A DNA stretch of 64,000 nucleotides from Lysinibacillus mangiferihumi (GTDB lineage Bacteria > Bacillota > Bacilli > Bacillales_A > Planococcaceae), in contig NZ_PYWM01000011.1 in assembly GCF_003049665.1 (NCBI RefSeq), positions 81,743 to 145,742 on the forward strand, read 5' to 3'. Of the stretch, positions 27,320 through 37,314 are shown piece after piece. The first letter of the stretch is position 1. Each line of letters starts with the position of its first letter. The notes under the pieces were generated by a model that saw only the letters and a list, made by a program, of their open reading frames with translations, was not told where the DNA came from and searched no databases. Made by a program: the position numbers and the translations under genes.

Positions 27320-27677
27320 ATGCTTTACTTATGTAAAAACCTTCATTCCAAAACTAATATTTAATAGGTAAAAGTCATATATTTCCGTAAAAGTATGTTA
27401 AACTTGATTTAATACAAATAGTTTACTACAATTTCAATTATTCAAATATCTTCTTTGAAACGGTGTATATCCTTTTCATTTTATGAAAGAACAGCATACA
27501 ATAGAATTAGAGACAACTGTGACCAAAAAAATACGATTGCGGTTGCTCGATGATTTTCTGTAGTGTGGTCAAAGGTTGAAAAACAAAGGAGTATGAAGGT
27601 TAAAAACAATGAATCAAAGCATACTAATGAAATAATACTGTTTTTCGACAAATGACAGTGAAGGGAGATGAGGTCTA
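27320..27677. other. Intergenic region spx-mecA, no gene seen
   Basis: This AT-rich stretch of about 360 bases has no convincing frame or strong hairpin. It presumably holds the mecA promoter, but no hexamer pair stands out. yjbE, which lies here in B. subtilis, is absent. Confidence 0.6.
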
Positions 27678-28346
27678 GTGGACATCGAACGTGTAAATGA
27701 AAATACACTCAAGCTCTTTATTACGTACAATGATATAGAGGATCGCGGCTATAGTCGTGAAGAAATTTGGTACAACCGAGCAAAGGGTGAACAACTTTTT
27801 TGGGATATGATTGATGAAGTGAACACTGAAGATTATTTTGATGTAGAAGGCCCGATTTGGATTCATATCAATGCGTCAGAAGTAGGCTTAGAAATCATTG
27901 TCACACGTGCACATATTTTAAAAGACGGTGAAACATTAGATGGTCATTCACATTTTGATGAACAAAAAAGTATGTTTGCCCCATTTGACGAAGTTGGAGA
28001 GGATCTTCTTAGTCAATTAACTCAATTTGGTGACATGGATGAATCAGAGTTATTTATGGATACAGACATTTATGTTTATAAATTTAAAGATATTGATGAG
28101 TTAATCCCCGTTGCAAAACGGATGACAGATGACTTAGTGGATTCCTCATTATTCAAATATGAAGGTAGTTACTATCTTGTAGTAGACTTTGCGAATGCAG
28201 ACGATGATTTAAATCGTCATGATAAAAACGCGATTATTAAAGAGTTTTTAAGCCCTTCTAATTTCACAATTCATCGCCTTGAAGAATATGGCGAAAAAAT
28301 TATGGAATACGATTGCTTTGAAACTGTACGAAAATATTTTAGTTAA
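27678..28346 (+). CDS. mecA: Adaptor protein MecA
   Basis: MecA delivers ComK and other substrates to ClpC and helps assemble the ClpCP protease. The 222-residue protein has the N-terminal substrate-binding segment MDIERVNENTLKLFITYNDI followed by EDRGYSREEIWYNRAKGEQL, an acidic linker, and the C-terminal ClpC-binding domain (SSLFKYEGSYYLVVDF, then EYGEKIMEYDCFETVRKYF). It starts at GTG 27678 after GGGAGATGAGG. It lies in the conserved spx-mecA-coiA-pepF order. Confidence 0.95.
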   Translation: MDIERVNENTLKLFITYNDIEDRGYSREEIWYNRAKGEQLFWDMIDEVNTEDYFDVEGPIWIHINASEVGLEIIVTRAHILKDGETLDGHSHFDEQKSMFAPFDEVGEDLLSQLTQFGDMDESELFMDTDIYVYKFKDIDELIPVAKRMTDDLVDSSLFKYEGSYYLVVDFANADDDLNRHDKNAIIKEFLSPSNFTIHRLEEYGEKIMEYDCFETVRKYFS

Positions 28347-28378
28347 CATCTTCATGCTTCTGACTCTCAGGGGCTTTC

Positions 28379-28422
28379 AGACTGTAGATATACTCAAAAT
28401 TGAGTAGACTACAGTCTTTTTT
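28379..28422 (+). terminator. Terminator after mecA
   Basis: AGACTGTAG (28379-28387) pairs with CTACAGTCT (28409-28417), with a second inner stem TACTCA/TGAGTA, followed by seven Ts. Confidence 0.88.
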
Positions 28423-28534
28423 TACGTTTTGAGATAAATGAGGGAAAGAAAAATCAATTTTCAAAGAAAAGCACATCATTAGTTGGCGTATAGAAAAACC
28501 TTTACTACAATGAGGCAAAAAGGAGAAGGATAAC

Positions 28535-29653
28535 ATGCTTATTGCCTACACAGACAAACAGCAATTATTTATTTCCTATCAACATTCAAGACAAGCTTTA
28601 CGACAACTTCGCCAGCAATTACAATTTTTTTGTCCACAGTGTCAACAGCCCGTACAATTAAAAATTGGTAAGCTGAATATTCCGCATTTTGCACATATTA
28701 CGAATGATTGTGATCATCAATTTGCGGAAGGGGAATCCAAGCTCCATTTGCAAGGGAAAATTCAATTATTTGAATGGTTGCAGTCACTTGGGCATACAGT
28801 AGAGCTGGAGCCATTTTTAAGGAAGCTATCACAAAGGCCAGATTTATTACTACAAGGTGAACATCAGCGCATTGCCATTGAATATCAATATAGTACAATA
28901 ACAAAAGAAAACTGGCAACGGCGTACAGCAGGATATGAAAAGCATAACATTCAAGCATTATGGCTTTTTCAAACACCACAGAAAAAATATACTACAAATG
29001 CTATTCAAAAAATTAGAATTTCCCCTATCCATCAAAATGCAATTGCTTATTCATCCAACAATGTGCCGTATTTAGTTACATATGATGCGAGAGCAGCAAA
29101 ATTTAATTATTGGACGAATTTACTTTATGTTCACGGTCATACTTTTATAGCGAAAGTACTCTCTATTCCACTCAACAAACAGCAATTCCCATTCTATGAG
29201 CCAAAGCCGATTACACATGAATCTTTTACTATATACAAGGGGATATATATAAGATTGTGTCAACAGTATGTAATGCAAAAATTATTGCGAAGTCGAAAGG
29301 GAGTTCAAGATCGTTTTTTACGGAGTTGCTATGACCAAAATTTTTCACTGAATGCACTGCCACATTACATTGGTATACCTGTTAAAAATGCACAGGCTAT
29401 TCCGATGTTCTCAATTGAATGGCAGGTAATTTTATTAGATTATTGCAGGAAATTACAGTTGCTACCGTATGAGTTAAAGAAAGAAGATATTCGACTGTTT
29501 CTAAAGCTTCTTAATGTGGAGCCAACAGAATTGGGCATGCAAGCTGTTGAAAACTATGGAAACTTGTTAGGCCATCGTTTTTATCAAATGGATTGCGATA
29601 GTGCGATATGGAAGCGAGTATATACCTATATGTATAGTCAACCGTTTGTTTAA
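28535..29653 (+). CDS. coiA: Competence protein CoiA family
   Basis: The 372-residue protein starts MLIAYTDKQQLFISYQHSRQ and has a zinc-ribbon-like FFCPQCQQPVQLKIGKLNIP followed by HFAHITNDCDH. The nuclease-like core is LQLKGKIQLF-type sequence ending in VELEPFLRKLSQRPDLLLQG, then IAIEYQYSTI. This is the CoiA/restriction-endonuclease-like fold. CoiA is needed for processing or recombining incoming DNA in transformation. It lies between mecA and pepF as in B. subtilis. AAAGGAGAAGG precedes the start. Confidence 0.88.
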   Translation: MLIAYTDKQQLFISYQHSRQALRQLRQQLQFFCPQCQQPVQLKIGKLNIPHFAHITNDCDHQFAEGESKLHLQGKIQLFEWLQSLGHTVELEPFLRKLSQRPDLLLQGEHQRIAIEYQYSTITKENWQRRTAGYEKHNIQALWLFQTPQKKYTTNAIQKIRISPIHQNAIAYSSNNVPYLVTYDARAAKFNYWTNLLYVHGHTFIAKVLSIPLNKQQFPFYEPKPITHESFTIYKGIYIRLCQQYVMQKLLRSRKGVQDRFLRSCYDQNFSLNALPHYIGIPVKNAQAIPMFSIEWQVILLDYCRKLQLLPYELKKEDIRLFLKLLNVEPTELGMQAVENYGNLLGHRFYQMDCDSAIWKRVYTYMYSQPFV

Positions 29654-29797
29654 ATCCCTTCATGGAGCTAATGTTTCGCTGTGGATAATCAAACTAGGAT
29701 TTTGATGAGTTTAGCTACAGGGTATTATTTGCAATTGTCGCAATATATTGAGAAAATATGAGAGTACAGGAAAGTTATATATAAAGGGGGCTGGCTC

Positions 29798-31615
29798 ATG
29801 GCTAGTAACAATAATCGAGTTTTAATGAGAAACGAAATACCGGTAGAATTAACTTGGCGATTGGAAGATATTTTTGCAACGGATACACTATGGGAAGAGG
29901 AATTTAAAAAAGTCGCAGAACTTTCGAAAGAAGCATCTAGCTATGCGGGTACTTTAAAAAATGGTGCAGAAGCTTTATTAGCTGTACTAACTTATTACGA
30001 TAAAATTTATCAACGTACAATGAAACTCTATACGTATGCGCATATGCGATATGATCAAGATACAACGAATAGCTTTTATCAAGATATGAATAGTCGAATT
30101 CAAACGTTAGCGACAAATATTTCAGCAGCACTTTCATTTTTAACACCTGAAATTTTATCACTAAGCGAAGAAACAATTGAATCCTATTTAGCTGATAATC
30201 AGGATTTACAATTATATAAGCAATCATTAAAAGAAATTTCAATGACCCGTCCACATGTTCTACCAGCAGAACAAGAAGCATTACTTGCACAAATGGCAGA
30301 GGTGACAGGCACTGCTTCGAATACATTTAGTATGTTAAATAATGCGGATTTAGTTTTCCCTACAGTTAAAAACGAGGATGGGGAAGAAGTCCAACTAACA
30401 CATGGTAATTACATTAAGTTTTTAGAAAGTAAAAATCGATCTGTACGTGAAGCAGCATTTAAAGCGATGTATGAAACGTATGGTCATTTTAAAAACACAT
30501 TCGCTGCTACTTTGACAGGTAATGTAAAAAAACATAATGTGAGTGCACGAGTGCGTCATTATGAATCGGCGCGACATGCGGCATTGTCCAATAACTTTAT
30601 CCCAGAAAGTGTCTACGATCAGTTAGTAGAGACTATTCACAAACATCTACCAACTATGCAACGTTATATTGCATTACGTAAAAAGTTATTAGGTGTAGAT
30701 GAGTTGCATATGTGGGATTTATTTACACCACTAGTGCAAGAAGTAGATATGAAAGTTCCGTATGAGGAAGCTAAAGACATTTTAGTGAAAGCGTTAGCAC
30801 CCCTCGGAAAAGAATATCAAGACATTGTCCAAAGTGGTTTCGATAATCGTTGGGTTGATGTTAAGGAAAATAAAGGTAAACGTAGTGGCGCGTATTCATC
30901 AGGAGCATACGGAACAAATCCATACATTCTCATGAACTGGCAGGACAATGTAGATAACTTATTTACATTGGCGCATGAGTTTGGACATAGTGTCCATAGT
31001 TATTATACTCGTAATAATCAGCCTTTTGTTTATGGAGATTATTCCATTTTCGTGGCCGAAGTGGCGTCTACATGCAATGAGGAACTATTGAATGATTATC
31101 TGTTGAAAACAATAGAAGATCCGCAGCAAAAAATATATTTATTAAACCATTGGCTAGACGGTTTCCGTAGCACAGTATTCCGTCAAACAATGTTTGCAGA
31201 ATTTGAACATTTAATTCATCAGATGGATAAAAACGGAGAATCGTTAACAGCGGAACGTTTAACGGAAGTGTATTATAACTTGAATAAGCAATATTTCGGT
31301 GAGGATATGGTAGTTGATGAGGAAATTGGTCTGGAATGGGCTCGCATTCCACATTTCTATTACAATTACTACGTCTATCAATACGCTACTGGTAAATCCG
31401 CAGCTACGGCATTAAGTAAGCAAATATTAGAGGAGGGTGCTCCTGCTGTAGAACGTTATATTAATAACTTCTTGAAAGCTGGATGCTCTGATTTCCCGAT
31501 TGAAGTGCTTAAAGCTGCAGGTGTTGATATGAATGTAGCAAAACCAATTGATGATGCTTGTAAAGTGTTTGAACAACGCTTAAATGAATTGGAAAAATTA
31601 TTGTTGAATAATTAA
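29798..31615 (+). CDS. pepF: Oligoendopeptidase F
   Basis: This M3B zinc metallopeptidase of 605 residues has the active site LAHEFGHSVHSYY, with H393, E394 and H397. The third ligand probably lies in FVAEVASTCNEELL. The family feature RSGAYSSGAYGTNPYILMNW is present. PepF cleaves oligopeptides of roughly 7-17 residues in the cytoplasm. Length is standard. AAAGGGGGCTGG precedes the ATG. A terminator follows at once. Confidence 0.95.
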   Translation: MASNNNRVLMRNEIPVELTWRLEDIFATDTLWEEEFKKVAELSKEASSYAGTLKNGAEALLAVLTYYDKIYQRTMKLYTYAHMRYDQDTTNSFYQDMNSRIQTLATNISAALSFLTPEILSLSEETIESYLADNQDLQLYKQSLKEISMTRPHVLPAEQEALLAQMAEVTGTASNTFSMLNNADLVFPTVKNEDGEEVQLTHGNYIKFLESKNRSVREAAFKAMYETYGHFKNTFAATLTGNVKKHNVSARVRHYESARHAALSNNFIPESVYDQLVETIHKHLPTMQRYIALRKKLLGVDELHMWDLFTPLVQEVDMKVPYEEAKDILVKALAPLGKEYQDIVQSGFDNRWVDVKENKGKRSGAYSSGAYGTNPYILMNWQDNVDNLFTLAHEFGHSVHSYYTRNNQPFVYGDYSIFVAEVASTCNEELLNDYLLKTIEDPQQKIYLLNHWLDGFRSTVFRQTMFAEFEHLIHQMDKNGESLTAERLTEVYYNLNKQYFGEDMVVDEEIGLEWARIPHFYYNYYVYQYATGKSAATALSKQILEEGAPAVERYINNFLKAGCSDFPIEVLKAAGVDMNVAKPIDDACKVFEQRLNELEKLLLNN

Positions 31616-31620
31616 TAGGT

Positions 31621-31655
31621 ATGGCTGTAGTAACATTACTACAGCCATTTTCTAT
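31621..31655 (+). terminator. Terminator after pepF
   Basis: ATGGCTGTAGTAA pairs almost perfectly with ACTACAGCCAT, with a TTTTCTATTTT tail. Confidence 0.85.
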
Positions 31656-32229
31656 TTTATGTAGAAATTAGCTTTTAAGAAAAAAGTAAATAATAATGTT
31701 TTTCTTTGATTTACAAATGATTAAAAGTTTCCATCTTGAAAAAATACTGTACTGTAATCGCTTTCTATATGACAAATTTGTGAATCTAAAGCAGGATTCA
31801 TTGCTAAATTTATTATTCCATGATAAAGTGAATCTTGTGAAATAAATCACAAAACAAACATACACCCCTTTGTTTGAACGTGAACATTTCTCCCATCCCC
31901 TTTGTGAAAAAGAGGCGTCTCTATCTGTCGAGGATAGTGGCGCCTCTTTTATTATAGTTCTTTCCTGCTAATTCTATATATTCCAAGTCTTTTGTAGTTT
32001 TTTTCTTAGCGTCTTTTTTAACTAAGGTGGATAGATTGATATTCACTTAATGATAAGACGAAAGATGTAATCTTGTTGCCTTCATATAAGGTTTTAGTAT
32101 CACTGTCTTTGACCTACAATAGGCACTTCCTATAATGAAAGATTATGACGTTATGAAATAAAAAAAAGAATAGGACTCAGTTATAAAATGGTTGAGTTCC
32201 TATCCTTTTGGCATAAAAGTATAATTGCA
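31656..32229. other. Gene-free region with two hairpin terminators
   Basis: No convincing gene lies in this 570-base stretch between convergent pepF and spxH. At 31908-31952 a long hairpin (AGAGGCG pairing with CGCCTCT, inner CTATC/GGATAG) with flanking A and T tracts looks like a bidirectional terminator. At 32161-32210 a second hairpin (ATAGGACTCA with TGAGTTCCTAT) has its T-run on the minus strand and should end the spxH transcript. Between them I see only AT-rich sequence. Confidence 0.7.
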
Positions 32230-33039
32230 TTATTTAATACGCCACAGTGTAGCGTGATCTGTTTGAATACGTTCAATCTTTTGTTGTAGCATACGTTTTT
32301 TTAATTCACGTTCTGCTGCTTGTTCTGTTAAGGAATAAATAAATGCTATGTCATTTGTAGAAAGTGTATGGTACTTTGAAAATAATTCTTCAATAGTGGG
32401 TAACGGTTGGCGAATTAACTGTTCATTCATCATTTCTTGTAAAATATGTTCATAAACTTCATAGTCATAGCTACCGCTCACTTTTAGCCCTTCATCCTCA
32501 ATGCACTCATTGAAAAATACAATACTAGGTACTTCATCAACTTCCATTTCTCTTTTTATATAAAGATCGCATTGGAATGCACGTGCGGCTTCTTTTGAAC
32601 CGAAATCGACCGTGAATTCATTCATATCTAACTGTACTTCCTCTGCAATTTTTAACAGCGTTGCATAGGAATTAACATCTTGATAATTCAGTAAAACATA
32701 TTCTTGTAATTTCGACAAATAACGAGCGCCTGAACGTTTACCCTGTAATTCTGCCGCCTTTATGGCAATAGAGGGTAACACAGGGTGATTAATATCCAGT
32801 TCAATACCTGATTCGCAGCCCTTCATGCGCTTACTCAAACAATTAAGTGAAGAGAGCTCTGTGCTTAACACAAAGCGCCATGAAAAATAATGATTATACT
32901 CTAGTTGTAGTTTACGAATGATGGATTGCATACTAAAAGCTTCAGGACAAAGTGGATCTACGAAAATATACAATTCAATTGGCTTATTGGCAGTAGAAAT
33001 CGTCGGTGTTGGTTCTTGCAACATTTGAATATTATTCAC
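32230..33039 (-). CDS. spxH: ClpXP adaptor SpxH (YjbH), DsbA-like
   Basis: SpxH binds Spx and speeds its degradation by ClpXP, linking to the spx gene 6 kb away. It has a DsbA-like thioredoxin fold opening ELYIFVDPLCPEAFSMQSII; the usual CxxC-type motif is CPEA, keeping only the first Cys. An alpha-helical insert and a basic tail (ERELKKRMLQQKIERI) follow. I choose GTG at 33039 because GAGGGGG lies just before it and the start overlaps the globin stop by eight bases; an ATG at 33063 lies inside the globin gene. This gives 269 residues. Confidence 0.9.
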   Translation of the reverse strand: MNNIQMLQEPTPTISTANKPIELYIFVDPLCPEAFSMQSIIRKLQLEYNHYFSWRFVLSTELSSLNCLSKRMKGCESGIELDINHPVLPSIAIKAAELQGKRSGARYLSKLQEYVLLNYQDVNSYATLLKIAEEVQLDMNEFTVDFGSKEAARAFQCDLYIKREMEVDEVPSIVFFNECIEDEGLKVSGSYDYEVYEHILQEMMNEQLIRQPLPTIEELFSKYHTLSTNDIAFIYSLTEQAAERELKKRMLQQKIERIQTDHATLWRIK

Positions 33040-33439
33040 GTAATAATTCCCCCTCATCGTCATTAGGTGTATTAATCATGTGATGAGCTGTTAAAACTAA
33101 ACGTTGGTAGTAGGTTTCACGGAACTTCCCTTCCAAACCAACCTCATCCATCGCTTCAGCCATACACTCTAGCCAAGCCTGGGCACGATCAGGTGTGATT
33201 GGAAAATTCATATGACGCGCACGCATCATTGGATGTCCATGCTCTTCTGTAAAAAGATTTGGACCCCCTAAATATTGTGTTTGAAATTGAATTTGCTTGC
33301 GGGCTGTCTCTGTCAAATCTTTAGGGAAGATTGGCATAAGATCAGGATGCTGTGCAACTCTTTTATAGAACGCATGTATGAGTTCAGAAAGTTTTTCAGC
33401 TCCAAGCTCCTCATAAGGAACAGTGTATTTTCGACTCAT
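33032..33439 (-). CDS. yjbI: Truncated haemoglobin, group II (YjbI)
   Basis: The 135-residue group II truncated globin contains YEELGAEKLSELIHAFYKRV and then FTEEHGHPMMRARHMNF, with the proximal His in GHPMMRARH, and WLECMAEAMDE. Such globins bind O2 or peroxide. It is the upstream partner of spxH with an eight-base overlap, the order found in many Bacillales. Ribosome site AAAGGAGC. Confidence 0.93.
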   Translation of the reverse strand: MSRKYTVPYEELGAEKLSELIHAFYKRVAQHPDLMPIFPKDLTETARKQIQFQTQYLGGPNLFTEEHGHPMMRARHMNFPITPDRAQAWLECMAEAMDEVGLEGKFRETYYQRLVLTAHHMINTPNDDEGELLRE

Positions 33440-33626
33440 AAGTAAATGCTCCTTTTATTCTTTATAAGAAGTATATCGTAAAGTACAAATCAATATGTTC
33501 ATGTACCATTTTATCTAATACTTTGTTGAATTGAAAAATGTGAATATCTTGTGACTACCTTCATTCTATCAACGTCCATTCGTTTACACAAACAAAGAGC
33601 ACTTTGAAAATGTTTTCGATAGAAAA

Positions 33627-33660
33627 GCACAAATTTCACCAACGAGGGTGAAATTTGCTG
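33627..33660 (-). terminator. Terminator after the transglycosylase gene
   Basis: CAAATTTCACC (33630-33640) is the perfect complement of GGTGAAATTTG (33647-33657). On the minus strand GTGCTTTTC follows. Confidence 0.65.
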
Positions 33661-33691
33661 AAAAAGACTGTAATTACAGGCTTTATGCGAT

Positions 33692-34522
33692 TTAAACAGT
33701 GTAATAATTCATCACTTTTTTGACATAATTCTGCGTTTCTTTAAATGGTGGAATGCCATTATATTTTGTTACGCGAGAAGCTCCAGCGTTATAAGCGGCC
33801 AAAGCCAGTGTTGGATCATTATCAAATTTATCAAGCATTTGGCGTAAATATTTGGCTCCAGCCATAATATTTTGCTCGGGATCAAATGAATTCGTTACAC
33901 CTAAATATTGGGCTGTCTTAGGCATTAATTGCATTAAGCCTTGAGCGCCTGCATGACTGACAGCGAATGTGTTAAAGTTGGACTCTTGCTTGATAACGGC
34001 AGCAATAAGCTTAGCTGGTACATTATAAGTAGCCGCAGCCTTATCGATAATAGCGGCATATTGATTAGCTCCAGCAAGTGAATTCGCATAGGCAGTCGAG
34101 CCAATGACATCGTCTGATACATAGGAATCTAGCTTAGTGCTGGCTTGCATGTTTGATAATGTTGCTTGGAGAGAGGCGGGAATATACACAGAATTCGTTC
34201 CATTATAGAGCAATGATTGGAGCGAACTATTTGTATTTCCACCAGTCATACCTGTTAAGCTACTAAGCTGGTCCATAAAGTTGGCGGAGCCCGAAGAACT
34301 CATGCCAAGGAGGCTAGATAATTTTGCGTTGTTCGTTGTTGTCGCATCGCCTAACATTTCTTCAATCATATCAGAAAAGATAGAATTGCTGTTTGTGAAA
34401 GAATTTGGTGAAGTATTTCCAGTAGAACCTAATGTTTGTAGTGCTTGGATTTCAAGCATTGTTTTCAAAGATTGGATATCCAATGAGCTGGTCACCCTTT
34501 CGTATTGTTCTGTAATAAGCAT
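33692..34522 (-). CDS. yjbJ: Lytic transglycosylase, SLT domain (YjbJ-like)
   Basis: The 276-residue protein has a low-complexity Ser/Asn/Gly/Thr-rich N-terminal half and a C-terminal SLT domain from about residue 150. The catalytic Glu is in VIKQESNFN, followed by SHAGAQGLMQLMPKTA and LALAAYNAGASRVTKYNG. It cleaves peptidoglycan glycan strands. There is no signal peptide at the annotated N-terminus, as in B. subtilis YjbJ. It overlaps the stop of the CYTH gene by one base, so both are cotranscribed. Confidence 0.9.
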   Translation of the reverse strand: MLITEQYERVTSSLDIQSLKTMLEIQALQTLGSTGNTSPNSFTNSNSIFSDMIEEMLGDATTTNNAKLSSLLGMSSSGSANFMDQLSSLTGMTGGNTNSSLQSLLYNGTNSVYIPASLQATLSNMQASTKLDSYVSDDVIGSTAYANSLAGANQYAAIIDKAAATYNVPAKLIAAVIKQESNFNTFAVSHAGAQGLMQLMPKTAQYLGVTNSFDPEQNIMAGAKYLRQMLDKFDNDPTLALAAYNAGASRVTKYNGIPPFKETQNYVKKVMNYYTV

Positions 34523-35112
34523 TATTGGTGTTTAGTTGATTGTAAAGCTTTCATAAAGCGTGCAATTTTTTTTTCAGCAATTTGTTTTTTTATATCGTAT
34601 TGCTGTAGAAATTCGTCGAAGATTGCTTTTCCTTTTATTTCATCTTTTGATTCATATTCTACCTCATAATCGTCGCACTGCAAATAGAAAGAATGATCAA
34701 ATACAAGAAGTCCGTCTTTATAAGGAATTTCGACACGGTCTGTTGTAAGGGAACCAAACACGGCTAATTGTTCTAATGCAATGTTGTGTGACGCTAGTCT
34801 TTTTGCGACTTCTGGTGCATAAAAACCTTGACCTGCAAGCATTTTCTCTGCTTGTGCAGCGGTCAATTCATCGGTTGTTTCTAAATGTGTATGATTTGAA
34901 GTTTTCTCTTTTAATGTACATTCATAATAATTATTAATAATGCGGATACGTAACCCACTTTGCAAATTTCGAATAGCATTAGTAGGTGTGTCGAAATAAT
35001 GATTTGTTTGACGATGAATAGCATTTTTTTGGATTTGGAATTCTTCTAGCAAATGCTCATATTGTTGTTTTGTTAAAATATTTTTAAACTCAATTTCAAG
35101 TTGTTGTGCCAT
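34522..35112 (-). CDS. yjbK: CYTH domain protein (YjbK)
   Basis: The 196-residue CYTH/triphosphatase tunnel protein begins with the signature EIEFKNILTK (ExExK). Charged strands line the tunnel: SGLRIRIINNYYECTLKEK, LVFDHSFYLQCDDYEVEYE, and the ending EKKIARFMKAL. The family hydrolyses polyphosphate or triphosphates. It forms the divergent partner of yjbL-yjbM, as in B. subtilis, where yjbM makes (p)ppGpp. Confidence 0.9.
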   Translation of the reverse strand: MAQQLEIEFKNILTKQQYEHLLEEFQIQKNAIHRQTNHYFDTPTNAIRNLQSGLRIRIINNYYECTLKEKTSNHTHLETTDELTAAQAEKMLAGQGFYAPEVAKRLASHNIALEQLAVFGSLTTDRVEIPYKDGLLVFDHSFYLQCDDYEVEYESKDEIKGKAIFDEFLQQYDIKKQIAEKKIARFMKALQSTKHQ

Positions 35113-35241
35113 ATATGCTCATCCTTTTTTATTAATGTAACTTGCCTCAACGGAAGTCAGCCACTTCCATTAACTGGCTGTTGCCAAATATATAATTTGA
35201 TTGAGAGGGCTTCTCCCTTAGGTTGTCATAGATTTTAACTG

Positions 35242-35272
35242 GAGCTTTTTTCAAGCAGAAATGAAAAAGCTC
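35242..35272. other. Hairpin in the yjbK/yjbL divergent region
   Basis: GAGCTTTTT (35242-35250) pairs perfectly with AAAAAGCTC (35264-35272). It lies in the leader upstream of yjbL; no T-run follows. The rest of 35113-35404 shows no recognised element. Confidence 0.4.
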
Positions 35273-35404
35273 GGGACGCAAATAAGCGAATGTTGTAATC
35301 GGTTTTTAGCCGAAGTTTGCTTGTTGTTTTGCAATTACACACTGCAACTATTTACCCCATATGCTAAAATAAGAGGAAGAGAACGACGAAAAGGGGACCC
35401 ACAT

Positions 35405-35788
35405 TTGCGTAAAATATATACTATAGAATCATTTTATTTTGAAAATCAGCAACCTCATTTTAGTTTAAACGACAATCATAAAAATTTACAGCTAAAGCCT
35501 GCTGCCCAAGTAATTGCAGATTCAGATGATTTTGCATTTATCTATTTACTGGATGCAGGAGAGGACTATCATTACTTGCGTTTTCCACAAAACAGTTGGG
35601 ACAATCTTGTACATATTTTACAAGCCAAACAAAACCCAATGTTAAAAGTAGATGGGGAAGTAATTGAACTGACAAACTTTTACGAGGAATTGGAAATGCT
35701 CGTGTATAATATTGAAGGAAATTACAATTACGGAGCAGAATTTGTTCAAGCAGTGGAACAACACTTCAAGGCAGTTCTCGCTGATTAA
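35405..35788 (+). CDS. yjbL: UPF0738 family protein YjbL
   Basis: A protein of about 127 residues starts at TTG 35405, seven bases after AAAAGGGGA. The frame is open from 35261, but the extra N-terminus (Cys-rich, no upstream ribosome site) would be out of family. The visible family pattern is LRKIYTIESFYFEN, then DFAFIYLLDAGEDYHYLRFP. Function unknown. It is followed 63 bases later by yjbM, matching B. subtilis order. Confidence 0.8.
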   Translation: MRKIYTIESFYFENQQPHFSLNDNHKNLQLKPAAQVIADSDDFAFIYLLDAGEDYHYLRFPQNSWDNLVHILQAKQNPMLKVDGEVIELTNFYEELEMLVYNIEGNYNYGAEFVQAVEQHFKAVLAD

Positions 35789-35851
35789 AAACGACAAAAC
35801 GAACAGACGGTGTTGGTTTTGTCCGATACCGAATGTCGGGAGGTTTTAGCG

Positions 35852-36523
35852 ATGGGACAATGGGAGATTTTTTTAAGTCCTTATAAACAAGCAGTAGATG
35901 AGTTGAAAATAAAATTAAAAGGTATGCGATCTCAGTTTGGCATTGTCAATGCAAATTCACCAATTGAATTTGTGACAGGACGAGTAAAGCCACTGGCAAG
36001 CATTTACGATAAAACGCTAGAAAAAGGACTAGCCTTTGAACCGTCGAAGCAACTTGGCGACGAGCTTGGCGATATTGCAGGTGTTCGTATTATGTGTCAA
36101 TTTGTAGATGATATTTCGACTGTGACAGAGCTAATTCGACAACGTAAGGATATGCGCGTAGTGGAAGAGCGAGATTATATTACTCATAATAAGCCAAGCG
36201 GTTATCGTTCATATCATATGATTGTAGAATACCCCGTTGAGACCATACAAGGAAAAAAAGTAGTGCTAGCAGAGATTCAAATTCGTACATTAGCTATGAA
36301 TTTTTGGGCATCAATAGAACATTCACTAAATTATAAATATAAGGGCATGTTTCCAGAGGAAATAAAAAATCGTCTACAAAGTGCAGCAGAAGCAGCCTTC
36401 CGGTTAGATGAAGAAATGTCTTCGATTCGTAGTGAAATTCAAGAAGCACAGGCCTATTTTAGTGAATTTAAAGAGGCATCGAATCCTAGTTTACTATCAG
36501 AGAAGGAGCGTGACTCACAATGA
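35852..36523 (+). CDS. yjbM: Small alarmone synthetase, (p)ppGpp synthase (RelQ/SasB/YjbM)
   Basis: This single-domain GTP pyrophosphokinase makes ppGpp without a hydrolase domain. From ATG 35852 (GGGAGG upstream) it has 223 residues. RelA/SpoT synthetase motifs are visible: [55 protein letters not shown] and [17 protein letters not shown] (catalytic Glu in EIQIRT). The C-terminus has the RelQ-type helix. Its end overlaps nadK by four bases (ATGA). Confidence 0.94.
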   Translation: MGQWEIFLSPYKQAVDELKIKLKGMRSQFGIVNANSPIEFVTGRVKPLASIYDKTLEKGLAFEPSKQLGDELGDIAGVRIMCQFVDDISTVTELIRQRKDMRVVEERDYITHNKPSGYRSYHMIVEYPVETIQGKKVVLAEIQIRTLAMNFWASIEHSLNYKYKGMFPEEIKNRLQSAAEAAFRLDEEMSSIRSEIQEAQAYFSEFKEASNPSLLSEKERDSQ

Positions 36524-37314
36524 AATTTTCTATTCAATCACGTAGAGATGCACAATCAAATGAATTAATGGAGCTAGCAAAAACATATTTGCAAGATTTT
36601 GGATTAACATACGATGAAGAGACACCTGAAATTGTCGTATCGATAGGTGGAGACGGCACGCTATTACATGCTTTCCATCGCTACTCACATTTGCTAGATC
36701 AAGTTGCATTTGTCGGTATTCATACAGGTCATTTAGGATTTTATGCGGATTGGAAACCTTCAGAACTAGAGAAATTAGTGCTATCTATTGCGAAAAAAGA
36801 TTTTAATGTTGTGGAGTATCCCTTATTAGAAGTAAAAGTGGAACATCATAATGCAGAATCGAACACTTATTTGGCACTAAATGAAGCGACCGTGAAATCG
36901 CCTGATGTTACCCTTGTAATGGATGTTGAGTTAAATGGTAATCAGTTTGAGCGTTTCCGTGGGGATGGCCTTTGTGTTTCGACCCCATCAGGTAGTACAG
37001 CCTATAACAAAGCTTTAGGAGGAGCCATTATCCACCCTACATTAGCGGCACTTCAAATAACTGAAATTGCCTCTATAAATAATCGCGTCTTCCGAACAGT
37101 AGGCTCGCCACTAATTTTACCAGCTCATCATCACTGTATTTTACGCCCAGTGAACGATCAAAACTTCAATATGACAGTTGATCATCTACAAGTCACACAA
37201 GGTGATGTGAAATCCATTGCTTTCAATGTAGCAAATGAAAGGGTCCGCTTTGCACGCTTCAGACCGTTTCCGTTTTGGGAACGTGTGCATGAGTCATTCG
37301 TTGCAAATGAGTAA
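36520..37314 (+). CDS. nadK: NAD kinase (NadK/PpnK)
   Basis: NADK converts NAD to NADP with ATP. The 264-residue protein has the GGDG motif ([18 protein letters not shown]), the NE/D motif [10 protein letters not shown] and the glycine-rich [19 protein letters not shown]. It is translationally coupled to both neighbours: its ATG overlaps the yjbM stop, and its stop overlaps the start of the pseudouridine synthase. AAGGAGCG precedes it. Confidence 0.96.
   Translation: MKFSIQSRRDAQSNELMELAKTYLQDFGLTYDEETPEIVVSIGGDGTLLHAFHRYSHLLDQVAFVGIHTGHLGFYADWKPSELEKLVLSIAKKDFNVVEYPLLEVKVEHHNAESNTYLALNEATVKSPDVTLVMDVELNGNQFERFRGDGLCVSTPSGSTAYNKALGGAIIHPTLAALQITEIASINNRVFRTVGSPLILPAHHHCILRPVNDQNFNMTVDHLQVTQGDVKSIAFNVANERVRFARFRPFPFWERVHESFVANE

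Noticed and set aside
31668..31865. Minus-strand 65-codon frame downstream of pepF
   Set aside because: It is AT-rich, has no ribosome site or family likeness, and lies between terminators.
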